Below are positions 49,136 to 57,146 of a DNA stretch of 64,000 bases, piece by piece; the stretch's first letter is position 1; every line of letters starts with the position of its first letter. Under the pieces are notes generated by a model. The model saw only the letters and a program-made list of their open reading frames with translations. It was not told the origin of the DNA and did no database searches. Source of the stretch: Marinobacter azerbaijanicus (lineage in GTDB: Bacteria; Pseudomonadota; Gammaproteobacteria; Pseudomonadales; Oleiphilaceae); NCBI RefSeq assembly GCF_030250645.1, contig NZ_JASSVS010000014.1:1-64000 (forward strand). The letters run 5' to 3'. The position numbers were made by a program, and so were the translations under genes.

Positions 49136-51643
49136 TTATCGGCGCTCCCTGTCGTATCGCCGCCGAAGCAGCATCGAATTACCAATGACCGAGAGCGAGC
49201 TGGCGGTCATTGCCACCACACCAATCATCGGATGCAGCAGCCCCGTAGCCGCTATCGGAATCGCTGCAGCATTGTATCCACTGGCCCACAGCAGGTTCTC
49301 AACAATTTTCCTGAACGTCGCACGAGACAACACCATGGCATCGACAACGCCGGACAGTTCGCCACGTACCAGGGTCACGTCGGCAGCTTCGATAGCAACG
49401 TCTGCGCCAGCACCTATGGCAATACCCACGTTAGCCTGTTTCAGGGCCGGGGCGTCGTTGATACCGTCACCCACCATGGCGACATGGTTACCGTACTTTT
49501 GCTGCAGTTCACGAATGGCGTCCACCTTACCCTCCGGCAGCACCCCGGCGCGAACCTCGTCAATGCCTACTTCACGGGCAACAGCGTTGGCCGCGCGCTC
49601 GTTGTCACCGGTAATCATCACCACGTGCAGCCCCTGCTCGTGCATGGCGCGAATGGCCGCCACCGATTCGTCCTTGAGCGTGTCGGCAACCGCGACAATG
49701 CCACAGGCCTGACCGTCACGAGCAACGATGACGGCGGTTCTGCCCTCATTCTCAAGTTCCTGAAGACTCTTATCCAGGGCATCCAGTCCATTAACGCCAT
49801 GCTCTTCGAGCAGGAGACGGTTGCCAATCAGCACGGTTTTCTCACCGACCGTGCCGGACACACCCCGGGCACCGGTGGAGCGGAAATCAACCACGTTCCC
49901 GGGCTTGATACCTCGTTCCCGGGCACCGTCCACAATGGCTCGGGCAATGGGATGTTCCGACGCATTTTCCACCGTGGTGGCAAGCTCCAACAGTTCCGTC
50001 TCTGAAACGCCCTCGGCTGCTACGACATCAGTCAGCTTCGGCTCTCCCCGAGTGATGGTGCCCGTCTTATCGAGGACCATGACCTTGACGTCCTTGAAGG
50101 TCTGGATGGCCTCTCCAGAGCGGATCAGGATGCCCCGCTCGGCGCCTACGCCCGAACCGACCATCAGCGCCGTCGGCGTGGCCAGCCCCAGTGCGCAGGG
50201 GCAGGCAATCACCAGCACCGCTATAGCTGCCAGGATAGCCAGCACCGGTGTAGCCGCCGTGGGGTCTACCCACGGCAGGAAGCCGGCGCCCCAGTCAAGG
50301 ATTGGCCGGAGTGTATCCGCTGCCAACAGCCAGGTAACAAGACTGCCCAGCGCAATAATCAGGACCAGCGGCACGAAACGACCGGTCATGCGGTCCGCAA
50401 ATTCCTGAATCGGCACCCTGGACCCCTGGGCCTCATCAATCAGCTTCACCACCTGGGCCAGGAAGGTGTCACCTCCGACCCGCGTAGCCTTGACTCTCAG
50501 GCGACCTTCCTTGTTCATGGTAGCGCCGATAACGGTATCCCCTGCGCTTTTATAAACCGGTACTGACTCGCCAGTGGCGATGGATTCATCCAGATGGCTC
50601 TCACCATCCACCACCTCACCGTCGGTCGGAACCTTGTCGCCGGGACGAACAACCATGATGTCGCCTGGCGCGAGCTCTTTGACGGGTATTTCGACTTCTT
50701 CGCCATCCCGTTCCACACGGGCTGTCTTGGCTCCCAGGGTGAGCAACCTACGAATCGCTTCGGAAGCCTTGCCCTTGGCCTTCGCTTCCAGATAACGGCC
50801 GACCAGGTGAAACGTCATTATGGTGGCGGCCATTTCGATGAAAGAGGTCATCGGATAGATGAAGCCAACCAGACCAATCACGTAGGGTGGCAGGCTGCCC
50901 ATGGAAATCAGCACATCCATGTTGAAAGTGCCGTTTTTCAGGGAGCGCCACGAGGCCTTGTGGGTGGCTGCACCGCCGAAAAGAAACACCACCGGGAATG
51001 CCAGCAGGGCAATTATTGCCAGATACCCAGGTATCGGCTGCCAGAACATATGAGGTATCATCAAGAGCATGATCAGAGCTGTTGGCACTGCGGCTATCCA
51101 GAGTCGTCGCCATGCCAGATTGAGGTAGGCTTCCTCAACCGCTGAATCCTCCTCCTGACTGGCATCTCCCTCCAGGTCAATAGCGGCAACGTCGTATCCG
51201 GCACCCTCTATGAGCTTTTTCAACTCATCTTGTGACGGCCCATCCGCACCGACCACCACGTTTACAGTGTGATTTGCTATGTTTGTCGATGTCGTGTGCA
51301 CACCATGGTGTCTCGCTAGCGTGCTTTTGATAATACCCGCACAATGATCGGACCCCATTCCGGGTACAGTCACCCTGAATGTTGTGGTGCCAATCTCCCT
51401 GACGGAGGCGACGTCGTAGCCGGCACCTTCCACCGCAGTTTTTACTGCCTCTCCATCAGGCCCTGAGGCGAGGGAGCGGACATTCACCTTGTGTTTGGCA
51501 ATATTAGTCTGGACTGTATCGATTCCATTCAGACGGCTAATCGTTTTACTGATAATACCGGCGCAGTGGTCTGACCCCATTCCCGGTACGATTAACTCGA
51601 GATTTCGTTGCCCCCCCGCTGCCTGTTCTCTTTTACCGTCCAT
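49136..51643 (-). CDS. copA: CopA-type Cu(I)-exporting P1B-ATPase with variant HMA domains
   Basis: The 835-aa pump has two N-terminal HMA domains (about 12-75 and 82-145), eight membrane helices, the CPC motif (VIACPCALGLATP), DKTGTITRGEP, SEHPIARAIV and GDGINDAPAL. Helix 7 YN (GYNAAAIPIA) and helix 8 MxxSS (AMTASSLSVIGNS) fit Cu(I)/Ag(I) specificity (P1B-1). Both HMA domains read GMGSDHC instead of GMTCxxC, so each keeps one Cys plus a His. The start ATG at 51643 overlaps the preceding stop (TGATG). It exports Cu(I) from the cytosol, complementing CusCBA. Confidence 0.9.
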   Translation of the reverse strand: MDGKREQAAGGQRNLELIVPGMGSDHCAGIISKTISRLNGIDTVQTNIAKHKVNVRSLASGPDGEAVKTAVEGAGYDVASVREIGTTTFRVTVPGMGSDHCAGIIKSTLARHHGVHTTSTNIANHTVNVVVGADGPSQDELKKLIEGAGYDVAAIDLEGDASQEEDSAVEEAYLNLAWRRLWIAAVPTALIMLLMIPHMFWQPIPGYLAIIALLAFPVVFLFGGAATHKASWRSLKNGTFNMDVLISMGSLPPYVIGLVGFIYPMTSFIEMAATIMTFHLVGRYLEAKAKGKASEAIRRLLTLGAKTARVERDGEEVEIPVKELAPGDIMVVRPGDKVPTDGEVVDGESHLDESIATGESVPVYKSAGDTVIGATMNKEGRLRVKATRVGGDTFLAQVVKLIDEAQGSRVPIQEFADRMTGRFVPLVLIIALGSLVTWLLAADTLRPILDWGAGFLPWVDPTAATPVLAILAAIAVLVIACPCALGLATPTALMVGSGVGAERGILIRSGEAIQTFKDVKVMVLDKTGTITRGEPKLTDVVAAEGVSETELLELATTVENASEHPIARAIVDGARERGIKPGNVVDFRSTGARGVSGTVGEKTVLIGNRLLLEEHGVNGLDALDKSLQELENEGRTAVIVARDGQACGIVAVADTLKDESVAAIRAMHEQGLHVVMITGDNERAANAVAREVGIDEVRAGVLPEGKVDAIRELQQKYGNHVAMVGDGINDAPALKQANVGIAIGAGADVAIEAADVTLVRGELSGVVDAMVLSRATFRKIVENLLWASGYNAAAIPIAATGLLHPMIGVVAMTASSLSVIGNSMLLRRRYDRERR

Positions 51644-51870
51644 CAGGATCTCCCTTCACGATCTCTCTCAACTGGCCACTCCGCAAATGCGAGGAAATAA
51701 AGCAGAATGAGGTTGATGACAGGAAACAGTATCAGCACACCCATCCAGCCCGGATAGCCCGTACGTTGGCAAATACGACAGGCCGGAATTACCACCACAA
51801 GGGCAACGACCAGCATCCACAGCCAGTGTCCCGCCCACATGGTGTGGCCAAACATGTTATCTCCCATCAT
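51643..51870 (-). CDS. Small two-helix membrane protein, 75 aa
   Basis: The protein has a Met/His-rich start (MMGDNMFGHTMWAGHW) and two hydrophobic helices (LWMLVVALVVVIPACRIC and WMGVLILFPVINLILLYFLAF). A Cys pair (CRIC) with a basic loop lies between them. The stop overlaps the copper ATPase start by 1-3 bp, so the two are translationally coupled. It may assist the pump. No family is recognised. Confidence 0.7.
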   Translation of the reverse strand: MMGDNMFGHTMWAGHWLWMLVVALVVVIPACRICQRTGYPGWMGVLILFPVINLILLYFLAFAEWPVERDREGRS

Positions 51871-51897
51871 GGTGCTCCCTTCTTTGTCGATTGCAGG

Positions 51898-53253
51898 TTA
51901 ATGGTGATGATGGCCATGAGATCCCTCATGGCCCGGGTGCCCGGATTTCCGGAACTTTGTAAGAAAAATCTGCTCTGCGACCGCAATTACGATCATCGCG
52001 GAAACGGCCACACCGATGACAAAGGGGTCGGTGTTCAGTTTGACCCAGACAAAGCCACCCAGCACAAGCAGATCAAGGGCAATCGCAGTAGCAGGTACCC
52101 AGGCGTTCGCCTTTATGTCCTTGCGAAGATAGCGCAGTACACCCCAATGAATGGCAATGTCCATGATCAGGTAGAAGACGATGCCCAGCGCGGCTATCCG
52201 GGATAGATCGAAAAAGGCTGTTAGCATCAATCCCAGAACCACAGTGTAGACCAGTGTGTGTTTCTGGATGCTGCCAGGCATGCCGAAATGTCGATGGGGC
52301 ACCAGTTTCATTTCCGTCAGCATCGCCAGCATCCGGGATACCGCGAAAATGCTGGCCAGAATGCCACCCGCCGTGGCCATCATGGCAATGGCAACGGTAA
52401 ACCAGACGGCGTACTCCCCGAGTGCCGGCCGTGCGGCAGCAGCAAGAGAATAGTTCTGCGTCGCAATAATTTCAGAGAGCGACAGATTGCTGGCTACGGC
52501 GAAGCCGACCAGGGTATAGATCACCACACAGGCTGCGATGGAAATAACGATGGCGCGCCCGACGTTGCGGTGCGGGTCTCGTATTTCCGAACCGCTGTTG
52601 GTGATTGTTGTAAAGCCCTTGAAAGCCAGTATCCCAAGGGCGGTCGCACCCAGGAAATTGCCCATTGTTCCGGCTTCTCCCGGATCTGAAAAATCAACCG
52701 AAATGCTGCCCGCGATCCAGACCCCCACCAGTCCGAAAATCAATATGCCCCCGATCTTCAGAATACCGATGAAAGAGGCAACGCCCTGAATCAGACGGTT
52801 GCTCAAGAGGTTAATCAAAAAGGCCGCAAGGATCAGTGACACCCCGAGGATGGGCACCATGCGTCCGCTTTCATCGCCGCCAAAGAGCTGCATGGTGTAG
52901 GCGCCAAACGTGCGCGCCAGAAAGCTCTGGGCAATCACCATCGAAAAATACATCAGCAGGGCATTAAACGCTGTTGGCAGCCGGTTTCCGTAGGCTTTGT
53001 GCAAATACATACCTATTCCACCGGCAGACGGATATGCATTGGAAATTTTGATGTAGGAGTAGGCACTGAAGCCGACAATCACGGCCGCCGCCAGAAACGC
53101 CAGAGGGAATAGCGCTCCCGTCATCTGCGCCATCTGCCCGGTAAGTGCAAATATGCCGGCGCCAATCATGACGCCGGTGCCGAGCATGATGGTCCCCGGC
53201 AAACTCAGGCTGCCCTGCTGGTAGCGTGTGGTCCTGTCCTGTTCCCTGCTCAT
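51898..53253 (-). CDS. APC-superfamily amino acid permease
   Basis: I chose ATG 53253 (MSREQDRTT, AAAGGCGG upstream), giving 451 aa; ATG 53298 would add 15 residues overlapping the previous gene. About 12 helices are visible. Family segments are MLGTGVMIGAGIFALTGQMAQ near 25, the Gly-rich GGIGMYLHKAYGN, and ATALGILAFKGFTTITN. The C-terminus is His-rich (GHPGHEGSHGHHHH). It is a proton-coupled transporter of amino acids or polyamines. Its place before the copper ATPase is unusual and may mean uptake of a metal-chelating amino acid, which is inference. Confidence 0.85.
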   Translation of the reverse strand: MSREQDRTTRYQQGSLSLPGTIMLGTGVMIGAGIFALTGQMAQMTGALFPLAFLAAAVIVGFSAYSYIKISNAYPSAGGIGMYLHKAYGNRLPTAFNALLMYFSMVIAQSFLARTFGAYTMQLFGGDESGRMVPILGVSLILAAFLINLLSNRLIQGVASFIGILKIGGILIFGLVGVWIAGSISVDFSDPGEAGTMGNFLGATALGILAFKGFTTITNSGSEIRDPHRNVGRAIVISIAACVVIYTLVGFAVASNLSLSEIIATQNYSLAAAARPALGEYAVWFTVAIAMMATAGGILASIFAVSRMLAMLTEMKLVPHRHFGMPGSIQKHTLVYTVVLGLMLTAFFDLSRIAALGIVFYLIMDIAIHWGVLRYLRKDIKANAWVPATAIALDLLVLGGFVWVKLNTDPFVIGVAVSAMIVIAVAEQIFLTKFRKSGHPGHEGSHGHHHH

Positions 53254-53264
53254 CCAGCCGCCTT

Positions 53265-53618
53265 TTATTTTTTCATGGGAGGAATTTTCGAACAGCAAAA
53301 TCCTTCGTGTTTGGCATTCGCCCGGACGTTATCATCGGTAAACCGATACCAACCCAGTTTCCGCTGAGCCCACCACCCAAGCTTCAACTGGCCTCCCCGG
53401 TCTTTAATCAATTCCAGTAACTCGTCAATGGACCAATGGGACCCATCATAAGTAACCTGCAGCCGGTTGTTCGATCTACGCTCGGCAAAATCGACACAGG
53501 GGTGATGATTCAGTTCATGAATGAGATCATGCCACTGACTCCCTTCAAGACCCAGGACAGTCAGCTTCCGGCGAACTAGAAACTGCCCCTGGTTGGTTGC
53601 TTTATGTGCCTTGGTCAT
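53265..53618 (-). CDS. HMA-fold-like protein of unknown function, 117 aa
   Basis: I chose ATG 53618 (MTKAHKATN, with AGGTGT upstream) over ATG 53654. Residues about 17-85 have a beta-alpha-beta-beta-alpha-beta pattern (RRKLTVLGLEGSQWHDLIHE, NRLQVTYDGSHWSIDELLEL) like heavy-metal-associated domains, without a CxxC. The C-terminus has CC (HEGFCCSKIPP). It is first in the run leading to the APC permease and copper ATPase, with box D 52 bp upstream. Role unknown; a metallochaperone-like role is possible. Confidence 0.6.
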   Translation of the reverse strand: MTKAHKATNQGQFLVRRKLTVLGLEGSQWHDLIHELNHHPCVDFAERRSNNRLQVTYDGSHWSIDELLELIKDRGGQLKLGWWAQRKLGWYRFTDDNVRANAKHEGFCCSKIPPMKK

Positions 53619-53669
53619 GGAATTACACCTCTTGGTCTGGTTCCTTCCTTGCAATCACAACATTCCAAC

Positions 53670-53685
53670 CTGAATCGCAGCTGAA
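53670..53685. promoter_or_regulatory. Direct-repeat box D before the CopA/Nuo-like gene run
   Basis: CTGAA-TCGCAG-CTGAA on the plus strand reads TTTCAG-CTGCG-ATTCAG toward the minus-strand genes, 51 bp before ATG 53618. The period is 11 bp, as in the other four boxes. It is the only copy upstream of the long copA/flavocytochrome/nuo-like run. Confidence 0.6.
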
Positions 53686-54105
53686 AACAGTGGGAGCCTT
53701 ACAGTCAGATTTGACCCGCATCAAGCCAGCACTGAAAACATACCCAGTTAATGACGAAGGAGTTGGGTGAATCCGACCAGCACCCGCAATACCTTGTCAG
53801 TCAGTGAGGCGCCGCCGTGATCGTAATCATGGCGATGTTTGTGCTTGTGGTAGCCGCTTCATTCCACAGAGCCAAGAAGTTACTCAAAATCTGCTCCTAC
53901 CCGATTTGTTTCAAGGTTTAACTCATCGGCGAGGCCAAGCTGAAAATGAATATGATGCCCCATATCAGCTTAATTCTTGTGTACTGAATTGCTCTCTGCT
54001 AATTGTTTATGGAGACAAACAACAACACAACAACACAACAACCCCGCCCTGAGGCGAATCCCTACCTGCCTCTAACAAGACTTTAATCAGCCAGAGGAAA
54101 GTGCC
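53686..54105. other. Long leader/intergenic region before phaB, with an 8-bp tandem repeat
   Basis: No gene is supported in these 420 bp. A short frame encoding a hydrophobic peptide near 53834-53926 lacks a good ribosome-binding site. AT-rich sequence at 53940-54010 probably holds the phaB promoter. An 8-bp unit AACAACAC is repeated at 54021-54028 and 54029-54036, then as AACAACCC at 54037-54044, about 60 bp before the phaB start. Confidence 0.5.
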
Positions 54106-54849
54106 ATGCAGGATCTCAAAGGTAAAACCGCCATTGTTACCGGTGCCTCCCGTGGAATTGGCAGAGAAATAGCAACACAACTCGCCAGGCGAGGCGCAGA
54201 CGTCGCAATCAATTATGTTTCCCGGGAATCCGATGCCAACGCTGTCGTAAAAGAGCTCGAGGATCTGGGTGTTCGCTCCCTGGCACTGCAGGCAGATCTT
54301 TCACAGATGTCGGCTGGACGAGAATTGATACACAAGGTCCAGAATGAATGGGGCCAGATCGACATTCTGGTCAATAACGCCGGGATAACCCGCGACAAGG
54401 CCATGAAGAACCTGACCGATGCGGACTGGACGGAAGTCCTTGATACAAATCTGGGGAGTGTTTACGCCACCTGCTCAGAGGTGCTGCCAATAATGATGGA
54501 ACAGAAGTTTGGACGCATTATCAATATTACCTCGTTCGTCGGGCAGGCCGGTAACTTTGGCCAGGCCAACTACGCTGCGAGTAAGGGCGGCATCATCGCT
54601 TTTACAAAAACACTCGCGCTTGAGGTGGCCCGCCACAACATTACCGTCAACGCCATTGCACCGGGCTTCACAGAAACCGAAATGCTGGCCCAGGTTCCGG
54701 AGAATATTCGTCAGAAAATCATCGCCCGGGTACCCATGGGGCGCTTCGGCCGGCCCGAAGAAATTGCCAGGGCCGTGGTATTCATAGCGGCTGAAGGAGA
54801 TTACATCACCGGCCAGCAGATAAATGTCAACGGCGGCGTTTATATGTAA
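54106..54849 (+). CDS. phaB: Acetoacetyl-CoA reductase (PhaB-like SDR)
   Basis: The 247-aa short-chain dehydrogenase has the cofactor motif TGASRGIGREIA near 13, NNAGITRD near 90 and the catalytic YAASKGG near 153 with an upstream Ser (ITSFVG). Length and sequence fit PhaB/FabG enzymes that reduce acetoacetyl-CoA to (R)-3-hydroxybutyryl-CoA with NADPH. The position before phaC supports PhaB rather than FabG. AGAGGAAAG precedes the ATG. Confidence 0.88.
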   Translation: MQDLKGKTAIVTGASRGIGREIATQLARRGADVAINYVSRESDANAVVKELEDLGVRSLALQADLSQMSAGRELIHKVQNEWGQIDILVNNAGITRDKAMKNLTDADWTEVLDTNLGSVYATCSEVLPIMMEQKFGRIINITSFVGQAGNFGQANYAASKGGIIAFTKTLALEVARHNITVNAIAPGFTETEMLAQVPENIRQKIIARVPMGRFGRPEEIARAVVFIAAEGDYITGQQINVNGGVYM

Positions 54850-54936
54850 CTGTGTTTGCGTTTGATTCAGGACAAAATATCAATTGCAACTTTCTGCTGC
54901 AATTACAGGACATTTATTGACAGAAGGAACTGATCC

Positions 54937-55290
54937 ATGGCGACTGATACTCTCAAACCCTTTCCCGAACCGCTCAACCGTATCAACAGGCTGGTCGTGG
55001 ACACCTGCAAGAGCGTTACTGACGCACAAATGTCCAGTCTGCGGGGCTACATGGAACTGCTCGAAGACCAGGCCGGGTCGGCTACAGCCATTCGTGACCT
55101 TGAAAGCATCAAAGGCTTTGTCCGGGTTCAGCCGGATCGGTTCAACCAACTGGTCAAACGGATGTCAGACGACATCAGGGAATTTTCCGGGATCGCTGAA
55201 AATTTCCGCAACGAGGCATTCGAGGTATTCAGGGAACCCCTGACAGCTACCAGCGAGGACACTGTCGACCCGAAAGACAATGAGTCTTGA
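54937..55290 (+). CDS. Phasin-like granule-associated protein, 117 aa
   Basis: The start ATG 54937 follows GAAGGAA. The 117-aa protein is mostly amphipathic helix (FPEPLNRINRLVVDTCKSVT, RFNQLVKRMSDDIREFSGIA) with an acidic, disordered tail (TSEDTVDPKDNES). This matches short phasins that coat PHA granules or assist the synthase. It lies between phaB and phaC, 10 bp before phaC, and is almost surely cotranscribed. Confidence 0.7.
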   Translation: MATDTLKPFPEPLNRINRLVVDTCKSVTDAQMSSLRGYMELLEDQAGSATAIRDLESIKGFVRVQPDRFNQLVKRMSDDIREFSGIAENFRNEAFEVFREPLTATSEDTVDPKDNES

Positions 55291-55299
55291 GGGCGTCAC

Positions 55300-57075
55300 A
55301 TGGGATCCCTGAACACATTCGCTAAAGATTACCTCAGGCACGCCTCTGCTCTGGTCAAGCTATCCCGGGATATGTTTGCCAGGGGCATGGACCCTGCCAG
55401 GCTGACCAATCCGGACAATTCGTTTGTCTTTGATGTCAGCAGCAGCCTTACCTCCGCCTTGCGCGACGCCGTCATCAACCCGACTAAAGTCATGCAGGAC
55501 AATGCCGAGCTGGCGCTGCAATACCGGAAACTGGCACAAAACGTGGTACTGACCACGCTGAAGCAACCCACAGAGCCGGTGGTTTCCCCCGAACGTAGTG
55601 ACCACCGTTTCGATGATGAAGCATGGCAGCGCAACCCCATCTACTACGCCATCGGTCAAACCTACCTGATCAACGCCCAGTACATGGACAGATTCACCAG
55701 GGACCTCGAGGGCCTGACCGACGCGAATCGCCGTCAACTGGAGTTTCTGGTACGTCAGTACGTCAACGCCCTGGCACCAACCAATTTCTTTATCACCAAT
55801 CCCAAGGCTGTGCGGAAGTGCCGCCAGACCTGGGGCCTGAGCGTGGTTCAGGGGCTGGAGAACTTTGGCAGGGATCTGCTCAGAAGCCGTCAACTTCTGA
55901 ACGTTTCCATGACCGATGAAAAAGCGTTCGAGGTGGGAAAGAACATTGCAACCACTCCAGGCAAGGTGATATTCCAGAACCGCCTGTTCCAGCTTATCCA
56001 GTACGAGCCAACCACCGATAGGGTGCACCAGACACCGCTGCTCGTCGTCCCTCCGTTCATTAACAAGTACTACATCATGGAGCTGACCGAAAGGAAATCG
56101 CTGGTGCGCTGGCTCGTGGCTCAGGGGCACACCGTGTTCATGATGTCCTGGGTGAACCCGGACGCATCCTACCGGGACACCACTTTCGAGGACTACGTGC
56201 AGGAGGGTGTGCTGGCTGCAATGGACGCGGTACAGGAAGCCACCGGGGAACGTGAGATCAATACCATCGGTTACTGTGTTGGCGGCACGCTACTGGCGAC
56301 CACCCTCGCCCACCTGAAAAAAGTCGGGGACGACCGGGTAAAATCCTCTACCTTCTTCGCTACCCTGCTTGATTTCAACGACCCGGGCGAGATTGGGGTT
56401 TACCTCAACGAACGTATTGTTCAGGCACTGGAAAACTACATAGACAGGATTGGCTACTATGACGGCCGGTTTATTGCGCTCAGTTTCTCCTCCCTGAAAG
56501 AGAACAACCTGATCTGGTCCTACTTCGTCAACAACTACCTCATGGGCGAGCCACCCCTGCCCTTTGACCTGCTTTACTGGAACTCCGATTCCACCAATCT
56601 GCCAGCAGCCATGTACAGGTATTATCTGCGGGAGATGTACCTCAACAACAAACTGCGTGAACCAGGCGCCCTGACCATCGCTGGCACGCCCATCGACCTG
56701 ACCGACATCGATACCCCTGCCATGTTTGTCTCCGCGCAACAGGACCATATCGCCCTGTGGAAATCGACCTACTCGGGCTTCAGGCTCTTCAGTGGCGAGA
56801 AACATTTCGTGTTGGGCCAGTCCGGACACATCGCGGGTATCATTAATCCACCGGAATCAGGCAAGTATGGGTACTATACGAACAGGTCAGAGGAAGAAAA
56901 TCCGGAATCCTGGTTTGATAACGCCGACCACCATGAAGGTTCCTGGTGGCCTCACTGGCAGGACTGGGTGAGCCGCTTCCAGGGCGAGGAAGTAGCCCCA
57001 CGAGTTCCTGGGGACAATGCGCTTGATGTGATTGAGGATGCGCCTGGCAGTTACGTCAAGGTGCGTCTGGTCTAG
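55300..57075 (+). CDS. phaC: Class I polyhydroxyalkanoate synthase
   Basis: The 591-aa synthase polymerises (R)-3-hydroxyacyl-CoA into PHA on granules. The lipase-like box is GYCVGG with catalytic Cys326. The catalytic Asp is in SAQQDHIALWKS and the His in LGQSGHIAGIINPP. Trp-rich and PPFINKYYIMEL segments are typical. Length fits class I (about 590 aa, acting without PhaE). The operon phaB-phasin-phaC has no phaA here, so a thiolase elsewhere must supply acetoacetyl-CoA. Confidence 0.94.
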   Translation: MGSLNTFAKDYLRHASALVKLSRDMFARGMDPARLTNPDNSFVFDVSSSLTSALRDAVINPTKVMQDNAELALQYRKLAQNVVLTTLKQPTEPVVSPERSDHRFDDEAWQRNPIYYAIGQTYLINAQYMDRFTRDLEGLTDANRRQLEFLVRQYVNALAPTNFFITNPKAVRKCRQTWGLSVVQGLENFGRDLLRSRQLLNVSMTDEKAFEVGKNIATTPGKVIFQNRLFQLIQYEPTTDRVHQTPLLVVPPFINKYYIMELTERKSLVRWLVAQGHTVFMMSWVNPDASYRDTTFEDYVQEGVLAAMDAVQEATGEREINTIGYCVGGTLLATTLAHLKKVGDDRVKSSTFFATLLDFNDPGEIGVYLNERIVQALENYIDRIGYYDGRFIALSFSSLKENNLIWSYFVNNYLMGEPPLPFDLLYWNSDSTNLPAAMYRYYLREMYLNNKLREPGALTIAGTPIDLTDIDTPAMFVSAQQDHIALWKSTYSGFRLFSGEKHFVLGQSGHIAGIINPPESGKYGYYTNRSEEENPESWFDNADHHEGSWWPHWQDWVSRFQGEEVAPRVPGDNALDVIEDAPGSYVKVRLV

Positions 57076-57146
57076 TGTGACAGGCATACGACAGCCCATG
57101 GCGTGAATAGTGTTCCCCTGAACCTAACCAAGGTGGAGTCAAAGGT

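Noticed and set aside
53804..54052. 82-codon plus-strand frame upstream of phaB
   Set aside because: It is low complexity at its end (the AACAACAC repeats), has no ribosome-binding site and no recognisable sequence.
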